A program made the position numbers and the translations under genes. DNA of 5,096 bases from Acidobacteriota bacterium (GTDB lineage: Bacteria > Acidobacteriota > Terriglobia > UBA7540): contig PLWR01000335.1 in assembly GCA_003165615.1 (NCBI GenBank), positions 1 to 5,096 of the forward strand, in the 5' to 3' direction. Below the pieces are notes generated by a model. The model saw nothing but the letters and a program-made list of their open reading frames with translations, was not told the origin of the DNA and searched no databases. Numbering within the stretch: position 1 is the stretch's first letter; the number at the start of each line of letters is the position of its first letter. This document shows positions 1 to 5,096 of this stretch, one piece after another.

Positions 1-372
1 GAAGCGGAGTTCTTCAGCTTCGGCACCAATGACCTGACCCAGACCACCTTCGGGATTTCCCGCGACGACTGCGCCAAGATCATCAACGCTTACGTCAAGG
101 CGAAGATCTGGCCGGCGGACCCGTTTGCCCAGCTCGATCCGAAGCGCGTGGGGCGCCTGCTGAAGCTGGCCACCAAGGAAGGCCGCGAGGCCCGCGAAAA
201 GTTGAAGGTGGGAATCTGCGGCGAACATGGTGGCGATCCTTCCTCGATCGAGATCTGCGCCGAGGCGGGACTCAACTACGTGAGCTGCTCACCCTACCGC
301 GTGCCCATCGCGCGGCTGGCGGCTGCCCAAGCGGCGGTGAAGAAGCTGGAGAAGGTTTACAGCACCGCGTAG
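1..372 (+). CDS. ppdK: Pyruvate, phosphate dikinase, C-terminal part (5' end outside the window)
   Basis: This is the last 123 codons of PPDK, a cytoplasmic enzyme that interconverts ATP + Pi + pyruvate and AMP + PPi + phosphoenolpyruvate. The frame is open from base 1 to a TAG at 370-372. The fragment is the end of the C-terminal PEP/pyruvate-binding TIM barrel. It has [15 protein letters not shown] at fragment residues 5-19, containing the Asn-Asp pair (N10, D11) of the Mg/substrate site. It also has [10 protein letters not shown] around residues 71-80, whose Cys73 corresponds to the catalytic acid/base Cys831 of the Clostridium symbiosum enzyme. The N-to-Cys spacing of 63 residues matches N768 to C831 there. 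The tail [19 protein letters not shown] is also typical. The CGEHGGDP form separates it from PEP synthase and PTS enzyme I, which carry different residues around that Cys. The full protein is usually near 870-900 residues, so about 85% lies upstream. A strong terminator follows, so ppdK probably ends its transcription unit. Confidence 0.97.
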   Translation, partial: EAEFFSFGTNDLTQTTFGISRDDCAKIINAYVKAKIWPADPFAQLDPKRVGRLLKLATKEGREAREKLKVGICGEHGGDPSSIEICAEAGLNYVSCSPYRVPIARLAAAQAAVKKLEKVYSTA

Positions 373-483
373 CTTCTCGCTGCCAACGGGGCCCGATGCG
401 GTTTCCCTGGCTTGCCCATGGTCGGTTTTTCTATGGTTCAGCGGGGAAATCCGCGATGTAAAGTAATGCTTTAAGTAATTCCT

Positions 484-527
484 TGAGGCCACGGATCCGA
501 TTTGGGTTCGTGGCCTCATGTGTTTTG
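484..527 (+). terminator. Rho-independent terminator of ppdK
   Basis: A perfect 10-bp inverted repeat, TGAGGCCACG (484-493) and CGTGGCCTCA (509-518), lies 112 bp after the ppdK stop. The 15-nt interior can pair further as GATCC with GGGTT (two G-T wobbles), leaving a 5-nt loop GATTT, so the full stem is about 15 bp. It is followed by TGTGTTTTG, a short and imperfect U tract. No T run lies on the other side, so it is read as a plus-strand terminator. Confidence 0.75.
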
Positions 528-562
528 AAATGTACCCCTATTGGCGATGGGGGATGTCGATG

Positions 563-592
563 TTGCCTCCGGGTGGGTATTTGTTGTTTAAC
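563..592 (+). promoter_or_regulatory. Possible sigma70-type promoter for the TPR membrane protein gene
   Basis: TTGCCT (563-568) and TTTAAC (587-592) each match 4 of 6 consensus bases of the -35 and -10 boxes and are separated by 18 bp. The position fits: after the ppdK terminator and about 50 bp before the ATG at 643. Matches this weak arise easily by chance, so it is only a candidate. Confidence 0.25.
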
Positions 593-608
593 TTGCTGCT
601 CACGTCGC

Positions 609-624
609 TGTCGACGCGTCGACA
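609..624. repeat. Perfect 16-bp palindrome, possible operator
   Basis: TGTCGACGCGTCGACA reads identically on both strands. It lies just downstream of the candidate -10 box and 18 bp before the ATG at 643, where a dimeric repressor could block transcription. Nothing in the window names a regulator. Such a palindrome would occur by chance about once in 13 windows of this size, so the operator role is inferred mainly from position. Confidence 0.35.
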
Positions 625-625
625 T

Positions 626-636
626 GGGGAAGGTGG
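626..636 (+). promoter_or_regulatory. Ribosome binding site supporting the start at 643
   Basis: The purine-rich stretch GGGGAAGGTGG ends 6 nt before the ATG at 643. An in-frame TGA lies immediately before that ATG (640-642), so 643 is the most upstream start possible. The competing ATG at 811 has only GGGG (799-802) ahead of it. This favours 643 on ribosome-binding grounds, although the protein family argues for 811. Confidence 0.4.
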
Positions 637-642
637 ACGTGA

Positions 643-2691
643 ATGCTTGACGAGCCGATCATTGAGGTTGCAATGAGTCGGCATGAGTTGTCGACCTCGC
701 GGTGCCGGACGGAAGCCCGCCTCTACGAAAGTCATCCCCCCGTGGATTTACGCTCCGCAGAAACTGTGCACATCTGGCGCCACTTTGGGTTATGGTATGG
801 GGCATTAACCATGCAGGACCATGATGCTCCACCACAACTCGATTGGCAACGGCGCATGGCTGCCGACCCCCGTTGGGCGCGCGCAATATTGCCGGCAGCG
901 GTTCTGACAGCGACCTTCCTCGCCTATGTGGACACGCTTGCACTGGGGTTCGTTTTTGACGATCACGTCCTGATTGTCACCAATGACTCCATTCGCTCCT
1001 GGCGCTATTTCCCCGGCTACTTCACCTCGCACATTTGGAGTTTCCGCTATCCGCACCTGCTCGCCAACTATTACCGGCCGTTCTTTCTTACCTGGCTGCG
1101 CCTGAACGACGCACTGTTTGGGCTTCACCCGTGGGGTTGGCACCTTACTTCGCTTTTGGCGCATATCGCGGTGACATACATGGTGTACCGGTTGGCTCTC
1201 AGGCTGACGGGAGACAGATGGATTGCCGGGGCGGCGGGGCTGATCTTTGGGCTTCATCCCATTCACGCCGAGGCCGTCGCGGACATCACCTCGATACAAG
1301 AACCGCTCTCGACCTTTTTCATCCTCGCTGGCATCCTCGCTTTTGGCCGCAGCCGGGAATCAGGGCACAGGCTTGGTTGGCTTGCCGCGTCTTTGGCTCT
1401 CATGGGCGCGGCGTTGCTCTCCAAAGAGAGCGGTATGGTGCTGCCGATTCTGGTCATTGTTTTCACTTGGATTTATGGGGGTGCGGGCGGAAGGGAAGTC
1501 GTGCCCGGGGAGAGCAAAGCCGGTTCTTTCACACGACTAGGTGCCGCGCTGGGCGTGTCAATCCCCTTCTGGATGGTGTTACTGGCTTACGTGCCGCTGC
1601 GCATCTGGGCGCTCAAAGGTTTTGCCCACGTGATTACGCCCATCTCTTTGTCGCGGGAGTTATTCACCATTCCCTCGGTGCTGCTCTTCTACCTGCGCCT
1701 GCTGGTTTGGCCCTCGGGCCTGAGCTGTTATTACGACACGCCTTATGTTTCCAGCCCCGGTTGGCATGACTTTATTCTGCCCGCCTTTCTGCTGGCGGTC
1801 GCCGCCGCCGCGCTGACTTATTGGTATGGGCGCACGCGCCGCTCCGCTCCTGAGGAGGCCAAGGCGCTGGCATTTGGGTGCGTGTGGATGGTGCTGACGG
1901 TTCTTCCTGTGCTGAATTTCCGCTTCTTCCCGGAGGGCGAACTTGCGCATGACCGTTACGTCTACCTTCCCTCCGTGGGATTTGTGATCCTGGTGGCGAC
2001 GGCGCTGCGGCAGGCAATGCGGGGGGCGGGGGAGCCAGTCAACCGACCGGCTTGGTCCCTGCTGGGGGCATTGGTACTTTCCATTGTGCTGGGTTGGGCG
2101 ACAGCCAGCCAGAGTCTTTATTGGGCAGACGATCTCACCTTGAACTTTCGCGCGCACCGGATTGCTCCCTCCAATGTTTCCGCCACCACCAGTCTGGCGG
2201 CAGCCGTGGCGCAGCGGGGAATGGATGGCACTGCCATGGCGCTCTACCAGCAAGCGCTGGCCATCCAACCCAACTTCTGGCGGGCGAACGTCAACCTTGC
2301 CTACCTCTATTACGCGCATGAGAATTACCCGGAGGCTGCCCGCTACTTTGCACGGGCCTGCTCCGCCGACCCTACGGACGGCGACCAATTCCTTTACCTC
2401 GGGATGGCGTTGCTTCGAATGGGCAAATTCAGCGAGGCGGAGGAGTCGGTGCGCTCGGCCTTGCTGGTGCGTCCGCAGGGAAAGGACTACCACTTGGGAA
2501 TGGGGATGGTCCTGAAGGCGGAGGGGAAGCTTCCCGAGGCAAAACAGGAGATTGCGGTCGAGCTTGCCGAAGATCCGCAGAATGCGCAGGCCAAAACCCT
2601 GCTGGATGAAGTCAGCGGAGAGATGCAGGCGCAAGCCGAAAAACCTGCCACAGGGAAGCCTACTAAACGGGACACTTCTCTGGTAAAGTAA
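643..2691 (+). CDS. TMTC/DUF1736-like polytopic membrane protein with C-terminal TPR repeats (candidate GT-C glycosyltransferase)
   Basis: The product is 682 residues from ATG 643, in two parts. Residues about 78-500 contain some 11-12 hydrophobic membrane segments, and about 510-650 contain roughly four tetratricopeptide repeats with the usual pattern (NLAYLYY...NYPEAARYFARA...DP). Features that recall TMTC (DUF1736) proteins and related GT-C enzymes are an acidic pair FVFDDH (D106, D107) just after the first membrane segment, HPIHAEAVADI at 205-215, KESG at 261-264, a DUF1736-like stretch ending WPSGLSCYYD from W356, and HDRYVYLPSVGF at 436-447. Eukaryotic TMTCs are ER O-mannosyltransferases; here a transfer from a lipid-linked sugar at the inner membrane is inference, and the substrate is unknown. 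Start: 643 has the better ribosome binding site, but residues 1-56 look unlike the family. Met57 (ATG 811) would put the first membrane segment about 20 residues in, as in relatives, giving 626 residues. The gene converges on lptFG. I see no strong terminator directly after it. Confidence 0.85.
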   Translation: MLDEPIIEVAMSRHELSTSRCRTEARLYESHPPVDLRSAETVHIWRHFGLWYGALTMQDHDAPPQLDWQRRMAADPRWARAILPAAVLTATFLAYVDTLALGFVFDDHVLIVTNDSIRSWRYFPGYFTSHIWSFRYPHLLANYYRPFFLTWLRLNDALFGLHPWGWHLTSLLAHIAVTYMVYRLALRLTGDRWIAGAAGLIFGLHPIHAEAVADITSIQEPLSTFFILAGILAFGRSRESGHRLGWLAASLALMGAALLSKESGMVLPILVIVFTWIYGGAGGREVVPGESKAGSFTRLGAALGVSIPFWMVLLAYVPLRIWALKGFAHVITPISLSRELFTIPSVLLFYLRLLVWPSGLSCYYDTPYVSSPGWHDFILPAFLLAVAAAALTYWYGRTRRSAPEEAKALAFGCVWMVLTVLPVLNFRFFPEGELAHDRYVYLPSVGFVILVATALRQAMRGAGEPVNRPAWSLLGALVLSIVLGWATASQSLYWADDLTLNFRAHRIAPSNVSATTSLAAAVAQRGMDGTAMALYQQALAIQPNFWRANVNLAYLYYAHENYPEAARYFARACSADPTDGDQFLYLGMALLRMGKFSEAEESVRSALLVRPQGKDYHLGMGMVLKAEGKLPEAKQEIAVELAEDPQNAQAKTLLDEVSGEMQAQAEKPATGKPTKRDTSLVK

Positions 2692-2763
2692 TACTTCGTA
2701 AAAGCCGCTCAACTCAAACAAAAAAAGCTTTGAAAATAGGTGTACATTCCAGTGGTTCAATGG

Positions 2764-2919
2764 CTATGGAACATAAGGCGAAGGTTGAGTTTTCGATGCG
2801 GATTTCCATAGGGAGGGGTCGACGACCGCAGCGGCAACCAGTCCTGCGGCGTGGCGATGGCACAGGGGCTCAAGACGAACGTGCCGGCCTCGTAAAACAA
2901 CTCCTTGTATTCCAAACAC
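2764..2919 (-). pseudogene. Truncated GNAT-family N-acetyltransferase, N-terminal remnant
   Basis: The minus strand reads from GTG (2919-2917), with AGAGGAG four to five bases ahead of it, through 51 codons to a TAG at 2766-2764. The stretch VVLRGRHVRLEPL is the typical first beta strand of RimJ/YdaF-like GNAT acetyltransferases. The following HAAGLVAAAVVDPSLWK matches the first helix and the D-P-x-L-W motif of that family. Homology then stops and a short unrelated tail (SASKTQPSPYVP) leads to the stop. The acetyl-CoA-binding motif (R/Q-x-x-G-x-G/A) and the other roughly 130 residues of a normal 170-200 residue GNAT are absent. I found no continuation in the other two minus-strand frames before the TPR gene. 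It sits about 108 bp downstream of lptFG on the same strand, so it may once have been the next gene. It could still be expressed as a short peptide, but it cannot be a working acetyltransferase. Confidence 0.6.
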
Positions 2920-2954
2920 TTTGCTCCTCTTATGCACCAAATGGTTGAGTATCA

Positions 2955-2992
2955 TTCGAGGCTTTGCTATCTCCCGCTTCTCGAGGTTTTTT
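2955..2992 (+). terminator. Weak terminator-like hairpin between the convergent genes
   Basis: TTCGAG (2955-2960) can pair with CTCGAG (2980-2985; one T-G wobble) across a 19-nt loop. TTTTTT follows at 2987-2992. The stem is short and the loop large, and the hairpin lies about 260 bp after the TPR gene stop, so it is a poor candidate. It is the only stem followed by a T run that I found in 2692-3027. No matching signal was found for lptFG on the minus strand. Confidence 0.22.
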
Positions 2993-2996
2993 GCTT

Positions 2997-3024
2997 GTCA
3001 CTGGTCACTCGTTACTGGTCACGG
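2997..3024. repeat. Degenerate heptanucleotide tandem repeat (four units)
   Basis: Four consecutive 7-bp units are visible: GTCACTG (2997-3003), GTCACTC (3004-3010), GTTACTG (3011-3017) and GTCACGG (3018-3024). The consensus is GTCACTG with one or two changes in the later units. The array ends 3 bp from the lptFG stop codon, just outside the coding region, in the 3' untranslated part of that gene. Its role is unknown; it could be a slippage-generated microsatellite or part of a dispersed repeat family. Confidence 0.7.
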
Positions 3025-3027
3025 TTC

Positions 3028-5096
3028 TTAGGTCTTGAGGCGGAGCAGCAGGTAGGTTCCGGCCAAGCCAAACAGGATGTCCGGTGACCATGCGGCCATG
3101 GCGGGGGGGAGTTGGCTCAGGTTACCCATGGCCTCAAAGAGGCTGGAGGTTGACCAGTAGACGATGGCGATGCCGATGCTTAAGGCGATCCCGGTCAGGG
3201 CGCCCTTGCCGCCCATGGTAAAGGAAAAAGGAATGCCGATGAGGGTGACCACGAAGGCGATGAGGGGGAAGGAGAACTTCCGGTAGAACTGCACGGAAAG
3301 CCGGACCACGTCAAAGCCGCTCTGGCTGAGGTCGGCGATGTAGCGGCGCAGTTCCAGCGCGCTCATTTGTTCCGAAGGTTTAACTTCCTTCTTGAAGTAG
3401 CTGGGTTCTTCCGTAAGCTCCTTGAAAGTCGCGACAGAGAACGGCGTGAACTCGGTAACCCGGTCGCCATTAAAGTCCCGCGCCCACCCGTTTTCCAGAA
3501 TCCATCCGTGAATGGATGCTTCCCAAAAAGCGCGCGCCGCGTGCATACGGCGGGTCATGCGGAACGTGGCGGGATCGAATTCGAACACCGAGAGGTTGGC
3601 GAAGACATTCTGGTCAGGGTCAAAAAACGTGTAGTTGTAAATGCGGCTGGAGGTCCCGAAAATCCACTGGCGATCGGGCCGATAGAAGGTTTGGGCGGGT
3701 TTGCCCTTGATTTGATTGCGCAAGCCGTTCTGGCGCTGGTTGGTTTCCGGCAGCACGCGGTCAGCAAACAGGAACATGCCGGCGCTGAGCAGGGCAGTCA
3801 AGGCCAGCACGGGAACCGACAGCCGGTAGAGGCTGACCCCTGCCGATTTAATCGCGATGACCTGGTTGGTCTTGGTCAGCAATCCGAAGTTCACCAGCGT
3901 GGCCACCAGTATACTGAGCGGCAGCATGAGGTAAATGACCTGGGGCAGGAGATAGCGGTAGTAATCCACCACCACGCGGATGGATATCTGGTTGCGAACG
4001 ATGTCGCCCAGAACCTGAAAGAAATCGAAGATGACATACACGCCAGTGAAGGCGACGAGGAGCAGCACAAAATAGAAGATCCAGCCGCGGATGATGTAGA
4101 TATCCAGGATTTGCAGGAATCGTCCGCCCACTTTGGCCGGCGCCGGAAGCGCGCGGGGCAGCGGCTGTGACCGGCGGCGGGCGCGCCAGTGCTGCCAGCG
4201 TTTCATGATGTCATCCACGGCATCCTGGAGGAACAACATGCGCGTGCCCACGCGGCTCAGGTTCGCGAGCATAATGATTCCGGCAACGGCAAACAGGACG
4301 TTGGCCAACCAGAACCCGATGAGCGGTGAGACGCGCCCCTGCATGGCAAAGCTCCGGCCGAAAGCCATCAGGATGTAGTACACGAACACCAGCAGGATGC
4401 TGAGCATCAAGCCCACGGATTTTCCGCCCTTGCGCGTGGATATGCCCAGGGGGATGCCCACCAGCGCCAGGACAACGGCTGCCACCGGCAATGCCAGGCG
4501 GTAATTCAACTCCACCAGGGCAGGCCGGCGGTCGTGAGGTTGGTGAATGCGTTGCCAAAGCTGGGTTAGGTTCAAATAGGGTGGCGTAGTTCGCTCTGCC
4601 GCCCCCGAGCCCCTCTGGTCGACGAGAATGGGAATCTCGGTGTCGGTGAAAGAAGCAATGGAGTATTGGTCCGGCTGCTGGGCGTCAAATTCATGCGTCG
4701 TACCCTGCTCCAGATGCAGCACAAAGCGGTTACGGGCCGCTTCGTTGACAAGCACTCCGCTTTCCGCTAACGTTAGCTTGGCTTGGTTGCGCTGGGTCAA
4801 ATCAGCGATAAAGACGCCGCGCCAGCTTGACCGGGAGCCGGTCACATCTTCGAGATAAAGCAGCAGATTGGGGAATTGCTCGATGAACACGCGGGGCTGA
4901 ATTTCATAGGGGACCTGGCTGGCTTTCAGCCCGGTTTCCATGTGGTTCATCTTGCGCGCGGCTTGGGGGGCAATAAAGAGGGACATCCAGAGGGTTATCG
5001 CCCAGCCGGCTATCGCCAGCATCATGACGGGCCGAACGAAGGCGCCCACTCCGATTCCCGTGGCGCGCGCGGCAATGACCTCGCCGTCAGCAGCCA
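3028..5096 (-). CDS. lptFG: Fused LptF-LptG LPS export permease (N-terminus outside the window)
   Basis: The minus-strand frame is open from the right edge to a TAA at 3030-3028. The first in-window start-like codon, GTG at 5049, lies inside the conserved segment GEVIAARATGI, so it is not the true start. Numbering from that GTG, the LptF half runs to about 265: membrane segment 6-28, periplasmic jellyroll domain about 35-180, then segments near 185-203, 211-230 and 244-265. A basic linker (about 266-313, with WRARRRS) leads to the LptG half: LDIYIIRGW at 315-323, segments near 322-342, 365-390 and 409-430, periplasmic domain about 435-585, then three segments from 592 to the end. Equivalent motifs repeat at an offset of 406-407 residues (EVIA and QVIA; LALP and FSFP). 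LptF and LptG are the membrane subunits of LptB2FG, which extracts LPS from the inner membrane and passes it to LptC/LptA. Both termini of each half are cytoplasmic, so a cytoplasmic linker is topologically sound. From the offset, about 75 N-terminal codons are missing and the full protein is near 760 residues. LptB is not in the window. Confidence 0.93.
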   Translation of the reverse strand, partial: AADGEVIAARATGIGVGAFVRPVMMLAIAGWAITLWMSLFIAPQAARKMNHMETGLKASQVPYEIQPRVFIEQFPNLLLYLEDVTGSRSSWRGVFIADLTQRNQAKLTLAESGVLVNEAARNRFVLHLEQGTTHEFDAQQPDQYSIASFTDTEIPILVDQRGSGAAERTTPPYLNLTQLWQRIHQPHDRRPALVELNYRLALPVAAVVLALVGIPLGISTRKGGKSVGLMLSILLVFVYYILMAFGRSFAMQGRVSPLIGFWLANVLFAVAGIIMLANLSRVGTRMLFLQDAVDDIMKRWQHWRARRRSQPLPRALPAPAKVGGRFLQILDIYIIRGWIFYFVLLLVAFTGVYVIFDFFQVLGDIVRNQISIRVVVDYYRYLLPQVIYLMLPLSILVATLVNFGLLTKTNQVIAIKSAGVSLYRLSVPVLALTALLSAGMFLFADRVLPETNQRQNGLRNQIKGKPAQTFYRPDRQWIFGTSSRIYNYTFFDPDQNVFANLSVFEFDPATFRMTRRMHAARAFWEASIHGWILENGWARDFNGDRVTEFTPFSVATFKELTEEPSYFKKEVKPSEQMSALELRRYIADLSQSGFDVVRLSVQFYRKFSFPLIAFVVTLIGIPFSFTMGGKGALTGIALSIGIAIVYWSTSSLFEAMGNLSQLPPAMAAWSPDILFGLAGTYLLLRLKT

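Noticed and set aside
421..455. Short hairpin GCGG (441-444) with CCGC (451-454), and a T run near 425-430, as a second ppdK terminator.
   Set aside because: The stem is only 4 bp and the T run lies before it, not after. The hairpin at 484-527 is far stronger.
458..2696. Near-identical 14-mers GTAAAGTAATGCTT (458-471) and GTAAAGTAATACTT (2683-2696) bracket the TPR gene, like flanking repeats of a mobile unit.
   Set aside because: About two such one-mismatch 14-mer pairs are expected by chance in a window of this size, and the second copy includes the last codons and stop of the gene. No transposase or longer repeat is present.
1660..2760. 366-codon open frame on the minus strand opposite the TPR membrane protein gene.
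   Set aside because: It is an antisense shadow in GC-rich coding DNA. The product is a low-complexity mix of Arg, Gln, His and Pro with no recognisable domain, while the plus strand has clear membrane and TPR features.
2764..2811. 8-bp inverted repeat CTATGGAA (2764-2771) and TTCCATAG (2804-2811) around the end of the GNAT remnant; one arm supplies its stop codon.
   Set aside because: Several 8-bp inverted repeats with loops this short are expected by chance in 5 kb. The 32-nt loop and lack of a T run argue against a terminator. It may mark the breakpoint but cannot be shown to.
3367..4170. 267-codon plus-strand open frame opposite lptFG.
   Set aside because: Its translation is rich in His, Gln, Asp and Glu in patterns expected from reading membrane-protein codons backwards. 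It lies wholly inside the well-supported LptG half.
610..4624. Repeated GTCGAC hexamers (610-615, 618-623, 690-695, 2819-2824, 4619-4624) as possible regulator sites.
   Set aside because: Two belong to the palindrome. The others lie inside coding sequence or the GNAT remnant and share no flanking bases, so only the palindrome is reported.
1..5096. CRISPR array, tRNA or rRNA genes, insertion sequence, toxin-antitoxin or phage-defence genes.
   Set aside because: I saw no spaced repeats, no cloverleaf with a CCA end, no transposase motif and no small gene pair. The window is ordinary chromosomal sequence apart from the GNAT remnant and the heptamer array.

Overview
The window holds three protein-coding loci from a GC-rich bacterium with an LPS-type outer membrane. 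The best guess is an acidobacterium: LptF and LptG are fused into one polypeptide, an arrangement I recall from Acidobacteriota, and it lies close to a TMTC-like membrane/TPR protein of a kind common in that phylum. This placement is inference; no rRNA or other marker is present.

Layout. Bases 1-372 (+) are the 3' end of a pyruvate phosphate dikinase gene (ppdK). A strong hairpin terminator follows at 484-527. Bases 528-642 form the presumed promoter region of the next gene, with a perfect 16-bp palindrome at 609-624. Bases 643-2691 (+) encode a polytopic membrane protein with a C-terminal TPR array, resembling TMTC/DUF1736 GT-C-type proteins. Bases 2692-3027 separate two convergent genes. 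They hold the truncated 5' end of a GNAT acetyltransferase gene on the minus strand (2764-2919), a weak terminator-like hairpin (2955-2992) and a degenerate heptanucleotide tandem repeat (2997-3024). Bases 3028-5096 (-) encode the fused LptF-LptG permease, whose first roughly 75 codons lie beyond the right edge.

How the genes relate. PPDK is a central-carbon enzyme that interconverts pyruvate and phosphoenolpyruvate and shows no functional link to its neighbours. The TMTC-like protein and the Lpt permease both belong to the envelope: one is a candidate polyprenyl-phosphate-sugar-dependent transferase, the other extracts LPS from the inner membrane. They are convergent rather than co-transcribed, so no pathway link is claimed. 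The GNAT remnant is co-oriented with lptFG and directly downstream of it, which suggests an older lptFG-GNAT arrangement broken by a rearrangement near the 3' end of the TPR gene.

I found no undescribed system here. The observations most worth checking are the Lpt fusion and its constant internal offset, the GNAT remnant, the heptamer array and the palindrome.
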